The position numbers and the translations under genes were made by a program. The notes below the pieces were generated by a model. That model saw only the letters and a list, made by a program, of their open reading frames with translations. It did not search any database and had not been told where the DNA came from. From Cryptomeria japonica (lineage: Eukaryota > Streptophyta > Pinopsida > Cupressales > Cupressaceae), in assembly GCF_030272615.1 (NCBI RefSeq), contig NC_081413.1, positions 23,874,501-23,938,500 of the forward strand: 64,000 bases of DNA. Reading direction: 5' to 3'. Below, piece after piece: positions 22,089-32,872 of the stretch. Within the stretch, counting starts at the first letter, position 1. Every line of letters starts with the position of its first letter.

Positions 22089-24956
22089 TTACCCCAAGTG
22101 ATCTCTGAGATATTCAAAATTATCTTTAGGCAATGGTTTTGTTAGAATATCTACAATCTGTTCCTTAGTAGGCACATAAACCAATTTGACTTCCTTTGCT
22201 TCAACCTTTTCCTTCAAGAAATTATACTTTATAGAAATGTGTTTTGATTTCGAATGAAATACCAGATTCTTTGACATATCAATATAAACAGTATTATCAT
22301 AGTGAATAACAATCGGCTCATCATAACTTACCCTTATATCTTTCAACATTTGCTTCATCCATAAGATCTGAGTGAAGTTTGTTGCAAGAGCTACATATTC
22401 AGCTTCAACAATACATAATGAAGTGCATGATTTTTTCTTGCTAAGCCATGAAACCAATTTATTCCCAAGAAAGAATGCACCACCTATAGTGCTCTTCTAA
22501 TCATCAACATCTCCTGCCCAATCTAAATTCATCATCCTTTGGATAGAATAACCCATAATCTATTCTTCCTACGAAATATCTTACTATCCTTTAAACAACA
22601 ATATCATGACTTCCACTCGGATCATACTGGAATCTAGAAGCAATGCAGATAACATTCATTATATCTGGTCTAGTCTGAGTTAAGTACAACAATCCACCAA
22701 TCATTGATTTGTATCTAGATGAGTTCATTCTTGGAGATTCATCTTCCTTGGACAATTTGCAACCGGTTATCATAGGAGTACCAACAGGTTTTGAATTTTC
22801 AAGACTAAATTTCTTAAGAAATTCTTTCACATAGTTAGTTTGATAAATGAAAATACCTTTGTCAGTTTGAGTAATTTGCAAACCTAAGAAAAATTTCATC
22901 TCTCCAATCATAGACATTTCAAATTCATTCTTCATATCATCAACATATTTCATGCATAGATTTTCTTCTCCTCCAAAAATGATATCATCCACAAAGAGTT
23001 CAATGATTAGTATGCCATCATGCTCAATCTTGTAATATAAGTTACTATCAACATTACCTTTTCTAAAACCAAGCTTTGAAAGATATTTATCTAATCTACC
23101 ATACCGTGCTTTGGGGGCTTGTTTCAATCCATATAAAGCTTTCTTCAATCTGCAAACCATGTCCTTGTCCTCTGATAACGAAAAATCCATTAGGATGCTT
23201 AATGTAGACTTATTCCTCAAGATATCCATTCAAAAATGCATATTTAATATCCATCTGATATACCTTGTAGTTTTTGTCTGCAAAATAGGCAAGAAATGGT
23301 CTTACCGCTTCAATCTTTGCAACCAGAGCATAAGTTTCATCATAATCAACTCCTTCTTTCTGTGAATATTCTTTACAAACCAATCTAGCCTTATTTCTCA
23401 TAACCTGACCTTCCTCATTTAATTTATTCTTGGAAACCCATTTGGTTCCAATAACATTTTTATCTTTAGGTCTAGGAACCAATTCCCATGTTTTATTCTT
23501 TTCTATCTGATTCAATTCTTCTTCTATAACTCTCATCCAATTTTCATCTTTACTTACTTCAATAAAAGATTTTGGTTCTATTTGAGAAATTAAACATACC
23601 TCTTCAGTAGCTAACCTTCTTCTTATCATCACACATTTCCTTTTGCCTCCAATGATATGATCTACAGAATTATTTAGCTTTACATATATGGGAGTCTTAG
23701 GATTATCTTGACTTTCTGACTCTTTCTTCTCATCGACTGTCACTGTGGAATTTTTTGATGTTATCAGAGCAACTAGATCAATACTTTGAACTAATTCTTG
23801 CACATCCAATTATGATATAACAGTCTCATCTTCCGATCCATAGTCATATGACCTGATCTGATTATTACCTTGCTCATCCACTTGTACATTTATGCTTTCT
23901 ATTATCCTATTCAACCTTTTGTTATAACATCTATATGCATTATTCTCAGTAGAATAACCCAAAAATATTCCTTCATCACATCTAGGATCAAATTTCCCTA
24001 ATGCATAATCTCTTCTAATATATAATTTACTTCCAAAATTTTTGAAATACCTGACAGTAGGAGTATGACCGAACCATAATTCATAAGGAGTCTTACCGGT
24101 GTCACCTTTTATGTGTAATCTAGTGAAAGTGTATACCATAGTATTGACAACTTCTCTCCAATAAATATCAAACAATTTGGCTTTCATCATCATTGACCTT
24201 GCAACATCTAAGATAGTTTTGTTCTTCCTTTCTACTATTCTATTCTGCTATAGACTTCTAGGTACAAAAAATTGTCTTCTGATTCCATGCTTCTCACAAA
24301 AAATGTTAAACTCAGTGGAGGTAAAATCACCGCCTTGATCTGATCTTAAACATTTTATCTTCAATCTTGTTTCTATCTCAACCATAAATTTTTAATTTCT
24401 CAAGAGCTTCTGATTTTTCTTTCAAAAATGCAACCCACATCATTCTAGAGTAATCATCAATAAGCAACATAAAGTATCTATCACCTTGAAAAATTTTAGT
24501 CCTTGCCAGTCCATACATATCAGTATGAATAAGATCAAGAATTTCATTAGATCTATCATGTATGCTTCTTAAAGAAGTTCTAACTTGCTTACCCATTTGA
24601 CATTCTCTACATACCGGATTATGAGGCTTGATAATCTTGGGCAAATCTCTGACAGCCTATGTTGAACTGATCTTCACTATGCAATCAAAATTCACATGAC
24701 ACATCCTCTTATGCCATAACCAACTTTCATCAATATGATCAATCAAGAAAGCCTTCTCATCGGAGTTCAAATGAAAGGTATTTCCTTTGGTTTGGGTTCC
24801 GAATGCAATTTCCAATCCATATTTATTAATAATCTTACACTTTCCATCTTTGAATTGGAAATGAAATCCTCTATCCACCATCTGACCTACACTCAAAAGA
24901 TTATACTTCAAACCTTCAACATAATAAACATTGTTAGTAATAGTCTTACCATCCAA
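22089..24956 (-). pseudogene. Co2 integrase, RT and RNase H
   Basis: Fragments follow one another on the minus strand. GAG-pre-integrase (WLWHKRMCHVNFD) is near 24710, and integrase with IHTDMYGL and DDYSRMMW is at 24378-24644. A stretch full of stops and a frame change (24194-24377) contains the rest of the core. RT runs from 23560 ([12 protein letters not shown]), through YQMDIKYAFLNG near 23260, to the intact active site FVDDIIFGG near 22985, and the RNase H tail ends at 22089 (KEQIVDILTKPL). A deletion and frameshifts between 22460 and 22590 remove part of RNase H. This copy is more decayed than Co5, which has the same proteins. Confidence 0.85.
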
Positions 24957-24989
24957 GGATATTTTTCCTTTGTCATTGATCCTGCATGC

Positions 24990-26298
24990 CTTGTTGTCTC
25001 CAAACTTGACTAGTCCACCATCAAATTCTTGCAGAGTTAGGAATTTCCTCTTATCGCCATTTATGTGATGTGAGTAGCCACTGTCTATAACCCATTCATC
25101 CTTCTCTTCAATTTTAGTAGCTAGAGCCTTCTCCTCAGTGTGATTTGTATCAATGACAGGTTCCAGAGAATCATCCTTGATAGCAATAAAAATTGAATCT
25201 TTGTCGGAGATTCCATTACCAGATCCACTTATAGGTTCATCATCATCATCATCAGTAATACCAAATCATCATCGCCAGCATAGTAACATGATTTATCCTT
25301 GATTTAAATCATCATCACCAGCATAGTAACATGATTTATCCTTATTTATTCTAAATCTAGGTCTTCTCTGATATTTCATATTAGGTTTATAATTCCTCAT
25401 AAATCTTTCTTGATTCCTACCAGCTCTTTTAGGACATGTAGAAGCAAAATTACCAATCTTATTACATGAAAAACATTTAAAAGGAACTTTTCCTTCACAC
25501 TTACTTCCAACCAATCCTTTAGGGATTCTTTTGGCAATTAGGGCTTCCAAATCTTCAAGTTCTTTGTCTTCTCTCTCAATGTCTTCCAAATCTTTAGCAT
25601 ATAACTCCTTCCAGTCTATCTTCTGCTTATCGGAAGTAGATGCTCTAAATGCAGTCTTTGTTTTAGTAGCACTTTGATCTCCAAGCTCTTCAAGCTCAAA
25701 ATATGTCAACTTCCCAAGTAATGTATGTTTGGTAATAGGGGTATTTGACATTATCCAAAGTTCATTTATTGCAGTAGCCTTCATTATGTAAGCCAGAGGT
25801 AGAACTCTTAGAATGTTTGACACAACCTCATCCTCATTAACATTTCTACCACAACATTTGATTCCCATGACAATATCATTCACTCTATCCATGAAAGAAC
25901 TTATCTTATTCCATCTTCAAAGTTTAATATATCACCCAGTAACCTTTGAGTTTTGTAATCTTTTCTGCTTGGTCACCTTCATAAATAGTTTCAAGCTTCA
26001 ACCAAATCTGCTTTTCATTTTCCAGCTATATGTCATTCAATAGTTTCGCATTTGATAGGGCACTTAACAAAGCTTCTTTCGATCTGACATCTTTATCAGC
26101 TCTCTTCTATTCATCAACAAGTTCTGGAGTTCTAGAATTAGGATCATGAGGTGTATACCCTTTCTCTATTATCTTCCAAACTTCAGCTCCAAGACATCTC
26201 AGATGAATCTTCATTCTCTCTTTGCATATTTTGTAATTTGTACCATCAAATTTGCGACTCTCCTTCTGGTAGAGATTAAATGTAGAAGTTGATGCCAT
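24990..26298 (-). pseudogene. Co2 gag and protease
   Basis: Starts MASTSTFNLYQKESRKFDG at 26298. The gag region is broken by many stops between 25893 and 26107, then open from 25892 (MDRVNDIVMGIKCCG) to 25293. The zinc knuckle CFSCNKIGNFASTC has lost its His (Asn instead). A 43-bp tandem duplication at 25263-25346 adds a frame disturbance. Protease follows near 25090 with VIDSGYSHH, the catalytic DSG kept. The related Co5 gag helps read the frame. Confidence 0.82.
25263..25346. repeat. 43-bp tandem duplication in Co2 gag
   Basis: aaatcatcatcgccagcata... at 25263 is repeated at 25306 with one visible base change. It is absent from the homologous place in Co5. Confidence 0.8.
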
Positions 26299-26339
26299 CA
26301 GACCTCCTCAAGAAGTTAAGCTTCTGCTGAGAGGACCTC

Positions 26340-26351
26340 GCTCTGATACCA
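26340..26351 (-). other. Co2 primer-binding site
   Basis: TGGTATCAGAGC on the minus strand, two bases after the 5' LTR; initiator Met-tRNA type. Confidence 0.88.
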
Positions 26352-26353
26352 GT

Positions 26354-27583
26354 TGTTAGAATCTTTGATAGAAAAGGAAAAGTGAGAGGGGGTGGGGGGT
26401 GAATCAATTTTCTACAAGTTAAACAATTAATGCAGATTATAAACTAATTACCAGAGCACAAATTGAACAACACAATGAAAGATAAAGAATGAAAGCACAT
26501 AACACACAACACTAATATATTGACATGGAAAACTTGGTAAAGGGAAAAACCATGGTGGGAAACCCTACCCATAGTTAGATAATACTTCTGCAATAGTATG
26601 TAAAATAATTACAATGGGGATTGCAGTTGCAATCAGGCCAACCACCTAGAGCTCACTTCTCATCACAAAAGGGAAGTCTCACCAACTTACATAAACATCA
26701 GATTATAATCCAGAGACAATGAACCATGAACATAGCTTCTCCCAATGCTTGATACAGTTCTGGTTAAGCACAAATGTCTTCCCTGCAACTCTAAATCCTT
26801 CACAACCCTTCACTTAAGGATATATCTTTGTTTTCACAATTACCTCTCTCTGATAATGCAAACATAACCATGCCATACCATCTTATACAAATTACATGAT
26901 TAAGTAGCCTATAAATACAGATCATCAACCTTGATAACAAGGTCCGCTAAACCCTAAACCCATAAACCATAATTACAAAAAATTCATCGCACAATATCAC
27001 TGGACCAATATTATGATTTACATTACATAGCATGGACCTAATTCAAATTCCCAAATAATTATATTCGCCGAAAATTCCACTAAGGCCAATATTAACATGT
27101 TTCACCAATCGGTAGAAACCCTTAGTGCAAAAACATAGAATAACTGACCAGATCCAAATAGGATCACCAAATCATCACGCCAGCCAATGCAAAGCAATAA
27201 AATAATTAAGACACAATCAAGAATGCCTTCAAAATGTTAGGAACCATTTCTATAAGCCGAAGCAAAATCACTTAACCATTTCATTGAATATCACCAACCG
27301 GTACCAAGAAATATCAACCGATAATCCATAACATAAGCGATAGCTTCCAGAGCACCGAATCATGAACCAACTAAATGTGACAAGCATTTAACCATCCTGA
27401 ATAACCATCCAAAACCAAAACCAACAATCTGATCATACCGGATAAAAAAAATGCCAAAACCAAGTCCAACCAGAACAAGAACCAACCGGGATAGCAGAAA
27501 CCAACCAGTAAAGAACCATATCCACCAGAGCACAATGTTGACATCAATGACAACACATAAACAATTTCAGCACATTACCAACA
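26354..27583 (-). repeat. Co2 5' LTR
   Basis: 1,230 bases, tgttagaatc to taccaaca in plus orientation, uninterrupted. It contains the gagggggtggggggtgaatc block at about 26383-26404, the gggaaaaaccatggtggg block near 26545, the telomere-like motif at 26948-26960 and CCGGT-type short repeats. It is also recognisably related to the Co5 LTRs in reverse orientation. Confidence 0.88.
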
Positions 27584-28525
27584 TACACCCTTTGTTTTTA
27601 CTTTTTCCTCTTCCAAAGGTGCCTCAGGAAAGTTTTTACCTAAGGAATCATGATTTTTTATTTTATTATCCTTTTTGTGATTAAGGGCATTGACCTGACT
27701 ACCAAAGTATCCGTTCTTATGTAGTTGGATCCCATGAATTATGTTGCAGTCTTCTAAATTGCACACAGTTAGGAGAGCCATGAGAACATTAGCATCGACA
27801 CATATGTTCAAAGTGGGTTCATCTCATTGGTCCCAATCTATAAGCTTAGGGTGGGCAAGTTGCAGATCATGTGGAGTGGAAGGGATAATGGGGGTGATGG
27901 TGTTGATATGGGTGTCAAAGAAGATGTCATTTTCGTATTCAAAAGGCATTTCACGAAATTCCTCTTCATCAGAATCTTTGACATCCAAGGAGGGATTTGA
28001 AGGGGTATCGACAATAGTGATCTTAGGCACTGGAGTGTAACCCGAGACCCTATTATACTTGTATGAGATGGGATTTATTGGTTCTTTGATTCCTTTTTCT
28101 TCTAGCCCTAGGCCATGTCCTTTATAACCCAACTTATCCACTATGGCAGATGCTTTTGGATACATCTTCTTGGGAATCTTTGTTAGTTCTTCATCTTCTT
28201 CACGGTACAACCATGAGGAAACATCAGCCTCAAGAATCTCTTCATCAAGTGGGCACCATTAATTGAAGGTGGTGTCTTTGCATTGTATAGTTGGCTTCTG
28301 ATCTTTTTTTATTTCTTTAGGCTTTCCAAATGACTTAGGAGACAAGGGGAGATTGCCTATTAATAAGACATCCTCAAGTTTGTATTCTCCACAACCATCA
28401 TCTAAAATCTTAACCTTAGGTTCTATTTGGGATGAGGTGCAGGCAAATTTAGATGTGTTAGATGGAGGAAGTGGAGCGGGTCTGTTTAACGGGCAGTGGT
28501 ATGAATGTTTTCCCTCTAAGAGTTT
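27584..28525 (-). pseudogene. Gy2 G-patch region between protease and RT
   Basis: The segment 28210-27824 reads KASAIVDKLGYKGHGLGLEEKGIKEPI, a G-patch (aromatic/Gly pattern GY..G.GLG...GI), then an acidic linker. 27811-27584 continues in the same frame to the Co2 junction (EEEKVKTKGV). A G-patch between protease and RT is found in some plant Ty3/gypsy polyproteins and in betaretroviruses, where it binds nucleic acid. Stops separate 27811/27824 and 28211/28525, but the frame is the same as that of the protease. I infer a nucleic-acid binding or RT-assisting role. Confidence 0.6.
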
Positions 28526-29167
28526 TCAGTACTGAAAAGGTTCTGGATCACCTCTAAAAGTGATCTCTCTACCATTGAAGGGAAATTTAAGGCATTGGTG
28601 GTAAGTGGAGGGAATTATTTGAAGGGAATAAATCCAAGGGTAGCCAAGGAGAATGTTATAAGGGAGATCAAGATCCAAAACTTGGAAATGGGTCTCAACT
28701 ATAATAGTGCCCACTTGAAGAGGTAAAGTGGTCATTCATTTGGAAACTCTTTTTGCATCATCATAACCTTTGATTTTAATTTGTCCTGACCTATCAACCA
28801 GGTCCTCAGAAAGTCCCAATTGCTTTATTAACTTGTATGTACAGAGGTTGAGTCTAAATCCACCGTCTATCAAGATGCATTTAACCTTGTGTTTTTGGAT
28901 AAGAGCTTCAATATGAAATGGTTTATTATGATCATCATCGGAGGGAGCATCATTGGAGGTGAAAATAAGGTGTTGTTGGACAGCAAGGTTTCCAATAAGG
29001 GCTTGGAACTGAGCAGCATTGATATTGTTGGGGACACTTGATTCGAGGAGGGCTTGTTCCAAAATATCCTTGTGGATGGGGGAGATCTTGAGGAGCTCTA
29101 AGATGGAAATATGTGCAGGGTTCTTCTCAAGATGATCAAGGAGATCATATCGATGGGTGGATGACAT
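28526..29167 (-). pseudogene. Gy2 aspartic protease
   Basis: Motifs in order are CILIDGGFRLNLCTY (active site; relatives have DGGS), KIKGYDDAKR, and YNILLGYPWIYSLQIIPSTYHQCLKF (relatives have LLGRPW...PS..HQ.LKF). A stop near 28736 splits the domain but the frame is shared. The Ser after DGG is Phe, yet the catalytic Asp is kept. The protein would cut the gag-pol precursor inside the particle. Confidence 0.82.
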
Positions 29168-29285
29168 GGGGGGATGATTCGAGAGAGGAGGAGTTCCTTG
29201 AACAATTACTATGTCGCATCAGGTGGTTACATTGCAGTCATTTTGAGAGTGGGAAGTGGAAGGTGCGGCACCTTAAATGACTATT

Positions 29286-31449
29286 TTAGCGGGGTTGGGT
29301 CTGGTTAATTTCCAGTTGGGGAGGGGTAGGACCACCTTGAACAATGATCCTAGGTCTATTTTGGGAAGAGGGAGGGTTAGCTCCCTGGACAATGATGACG
29401 TTGACATGGTTATCTGCAGGCTCTATATGACCCACCAAGGAGTCAAAGCCAGATATATGATTGGTGTAATCGTAGTTCACAACATTAGATGATGAGGCCT
29501 TCCCTTTGTCATTCTTTGGGAAGGGTTGCTGGTACATATTGAGTTTGTCATTATTGTTACCACGTTTTGTTGTGGCTACCTCAATATCATCCTTATTAAT
29601 GAGATCTTGTATGTAGTTCTTTAGTTTCATACACTTTCATGTATCATGCCCATTGATGCGGTGATGGTCATAGTACTCATTCTCATTATACCACCTAGGT
29701 TTTGGTTGGTTAGGGTCAAATGGGTGAGTTATCAGAAAGACAACCGCACCAACCTGGATAAGATTTTGGAACACAACCTCAATGGGCTCAGCAAGGGGAC
29801 TATACTCCCTTGGGGCTTGATTGTTAGATCAGGGTGGTCGCCCCTGGACTGACATAGTGTTGGGAGGCTTTTGAGATTGATTTTGATTATTTTTCTTAGT
29901 GTTGAATTGATGATTAGTGGTGGTTCTTTTTGGAGGAGCGGCCATGGTCTGGACTTGATTTGCATTAGTGACACCATCGTTGACTACGTTCTTATTTTTA
30001 GACCAAAATTTTGGTTTATCATTGTGATAAGAGGAAGTATTTTGACTTGATTTTTGATAATGATGTCGAGTGCCATCCTCTAACAAGACACGTTCAAGAG
30101 CTAAGCCCTTATCGGTCAACTTTTGGAAAGACTTTATACACTGAGATGTCAAGGGTTTTGATAGTTCAGGTACCAGATTGTTTTGAAATAATTCAATTTG
30201 GTGTTGTTCTGGCATATCCCATTGGAATTTCTTGATAAGGTGTCATCACCTTTGCAAGAAGTTGGCGAAAGTTTTCTCAGGCCTTTGTTTTGTGTTACAA
30301 AGGTCCATCATGGAAACATCATTGACAATGGTGTAAGAATAGTGGGACACAAAGGTTTCTGCTAAGTTCAGAAAGGAGGTGATAGAACATCTGGGCAGGG
30401 ACGAGAACCATGCAAGAGCGTCTCCTATGAGACTCTTAGGGAAGATTCTATGAAGATATAAATACCTATAGGAAACTTCTTGGCATAATATGTGAAACTC
30501 AAGAACCCTCATACTTTGTGAACTTAGGCATCTCAAACCCTAGTGGGTAAGGTGCAACCAATATTGAGGGATCATAAGGAAAAGGAAAAAACTCCTCAAA
30601 TGAATAAGGTTTTCTTTTGTTAGTCCCTCCCTTCATGTTTTTGATGATGTTTTTCATGTCCTGATTTTCCTTGATTATATGATGTTGCGGGTCTTGGACA
30701 TGATGGACCATGTTTTCCCTTGATATCTTGTGAGTTGTGGAAGGTATACCACCACCACTAATATATTGGTAGGATGAAGAGGAAGGAATGTGAGACGTGA
30801 TGAGCGATGTGACAGGAACTTGAGAGGTGATGATTGGTTGCGACCTGCAGATTGTTGTGGTGTGAGGAAGAGAAGTATTGATGAAATTAGCGGTATTATT
30901 GAGAGGGATGGAAGATTGTGGAATAAAGACATGTGGGTGGGTAGAAGAGGATGGCATAGAAGCATGTTGGAGAATAGACGTAATCCGATTGGATAATGGT
31001 ATAGATGCCAAAAAGGAAGAAGGTTGGATGGAAACCACAGGGATGGATACCGTGGGTGCTATAGGTTGAGGATGAATAATAGGTGCAACAATGTGAGTAG
31101 GAGAAAATTCTCCTTATGGTTGTTGATCAAGAATGGATCTATCAAAGTCAGGGGGAAGGTGAGCTCCATTTTCAATAAGGGTCTTTAGGAGACCACTAGG
31201 ATTGTGTCGGATGAATTTCTCTATCATTTCTTGATTGTAGGAATCCTCTAGGAATGTTTGCACTTCCGAGGAGAGGTCATCTTGATCAACCATGTTAGGG
31301 TCTACTTGTGGTTGTGGATCTTGATTGTTAGGTTGTAAATTTTTCCCTTGCATGGTATATTGTGTAGGGTCTTGATATAGGACACTAATGTCCGACATGT
31401 CATATTGTTGTTCAGCCATCTTCTTCTTTTGAGATCGAGTTGTGACCAT
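29286..31449 (-). pseudogene. Gy2 gag
   Basis: Starts MVTTRSQKKKMAEQQYD at 31449. It has a long Pro/Ser/Thr-rich region at 30600-31040 and then the retrotransposon gag core (DALAWFSSLPRCSITSF, LAETFVSHYSY, DLCNTKQRPEKTFANFLQRW) at about 30250-30440. A Gln/Asn-rich tail follows down to 29286 and includes a short MKLKNYIQDLINK segment typical of the gag end. There is a stop near 31114, a frameshift near 30510, a stop near 30246 and another frameshift between 29286 and 29167 before protease. The start was chosen because no upstream in-frame coding similarity is seen. Confidence 0.8.
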
Positions 31450-32850
31450 ACAAGAATAATCTTAGGGGAGATTTATTGGAACAAAAGCTTGATAAAAGGA
31501 CTTAGCTAGAATTTTGGATTTTGATTTGCTTTGGATTTGATGAAGCTAGATAGAATGACAGATGGGGTCCTTAGATTAGGACAAAAGTTTGATTAAGATT
31601 GCGCGTTAGTCCTTGGATGAGGATTTTAGGTGGGGGCTGTTGATGAAAACCACAAACAAGGTGACAACCAAGCTGGGTAAAATTTAGACCTTAGGATAGT
31701 GATCAAAGTCTCTTTCTACTAAGGATTGACTAATGATCCCAAGAAAAATAAAGACATAGGATTGGGGTCTTGATCGATCCAAAAGATGAGGCAAAGGTAC
31801 TTGGGGGAGATTCTTTCCCAAGCACAAAAGCCAAATGATTAATTTATTTAAGATGAGGTCTAAATAAAACTTCACAAGGTATAAAACCTTAGACTGAGGT
31901 TGATTTGATTGAAGGATGATTGATTAAGGACTGATTTGATTGAGGATTCCTTGGATTATGAGGTTGATTGATGTGCTAAGTCCTTGGAAAATGTTGATGA
32001 TGAAAGATCAAAGAAGGATGATAGTGATGACTAGATGAAATTAATGAATTAGATTATCCTTGGGATGAGAATGACTCAATAAGTGATAGGTTCAGATGGA
32101 AAATTGTATGAAGAGATGCGGCCAACCTGATTTTGACGATAGTTGGTATTGAAAGACAAGCTGATCCTTGTTGTAGGGCACAAAATATTAGTTCAAAACT
32201 AGCATCAAACTCGTTTCTATGACCATGAGTATAATTGTGATATCGGTGACAATCGTGATATAGGACAATGGATAGACTTCTTGGGATGCTTGTACAACTT
32301 AGGCTTATGGAACATGAGGTGGAAATGAGGTGGACTAGATTTTGGCTTTGATTATGCAAGGTGTGAAAATTCAGATTTTGGAATGTTTGTCAAATGTGGA
32401 AAGTGGGGAGGTTGTTTGTCAATCTACTCTTGGAAAGAAAACATCAAGCATAGAAAACACATTGGCCAAGTGTAACACTCAATGTTGAGTGTGCAAGTGA
32501 TGTGGGGCCTAGATTAGCCCAAATTGATTTTACGAGTATAACAAAAATAAAGACACTTGAAGACAACACAACTTAGAATGGAAAGTGGAAACCACTTGAT
32601 AGGCCCCTCACATAAGCAATACCTTACTTAGGCGGACAAATAGAGATTCTAGTAGCACTGACTCCCCTCCACGACACTCACTTCTCGGGCATACCGGATT
32701 CTCTTACCCCAAAGATCTAAGGATATATTAGATCGAGAATTTATGTCTCATCCTGAGTGGATACATGAGGAGTAACTTCAGGGTACGATCCACATCCCCT
32801 GCACTATCAAACGTAGGATTTTGGCTACTAAAACTGGCGTCTAGTGTAAT
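31450..32850 (-). other. Gy2 leader, no gene
   Basis: About 1.4 kb between the primer site and gag. It has no conserved coding segment and only short chance open frames on both strands. Confidence 0.6.
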
Positions 32851-32866
32851 TTCTGAGGGGTCACCA
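32851..32866 (-). other. Gy2 primer-binding site (probable)
   Basis: The minus strand reads TGGTGACCCCTCAGAA, six bases after a TG...CA-bounded LTR. It resembles but is not the same as the Gy1/Gy3 site (TGGTGAACCCGACG). Confidence 0.55.
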
Positions 32867-32872
32867 ATTCGA

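Larger units (their letters stand above)
11134..27583 (-). mobile_element. Co2: Ty1/copia element inserted in Gy2 pol, itself split by LI1
   Basis: The minus-strand order is 5' LTR (27583-26354), primer site (26351-26340), gag-protease, integrase, RT, RNase H, repeated polypurine motifs and 3' LTR (21782-21139 plus 11730-11134). Net length without LI1 is about 7.0 kb. The two LTRs are about 1,230 bases each once LI1 is removed. The flanks do not form a clear target duplication: gatat precedes 11134, tacac follows 27583. LTR and proteins are close to Co5, so both belong to one family. Sequence details (repeated polypurine motifs, FVDDIIFG, CSHHM protease block) resemble the Sirevirus/Maximus branch of copia; that placement is an inference. 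Confidence 0.88.
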
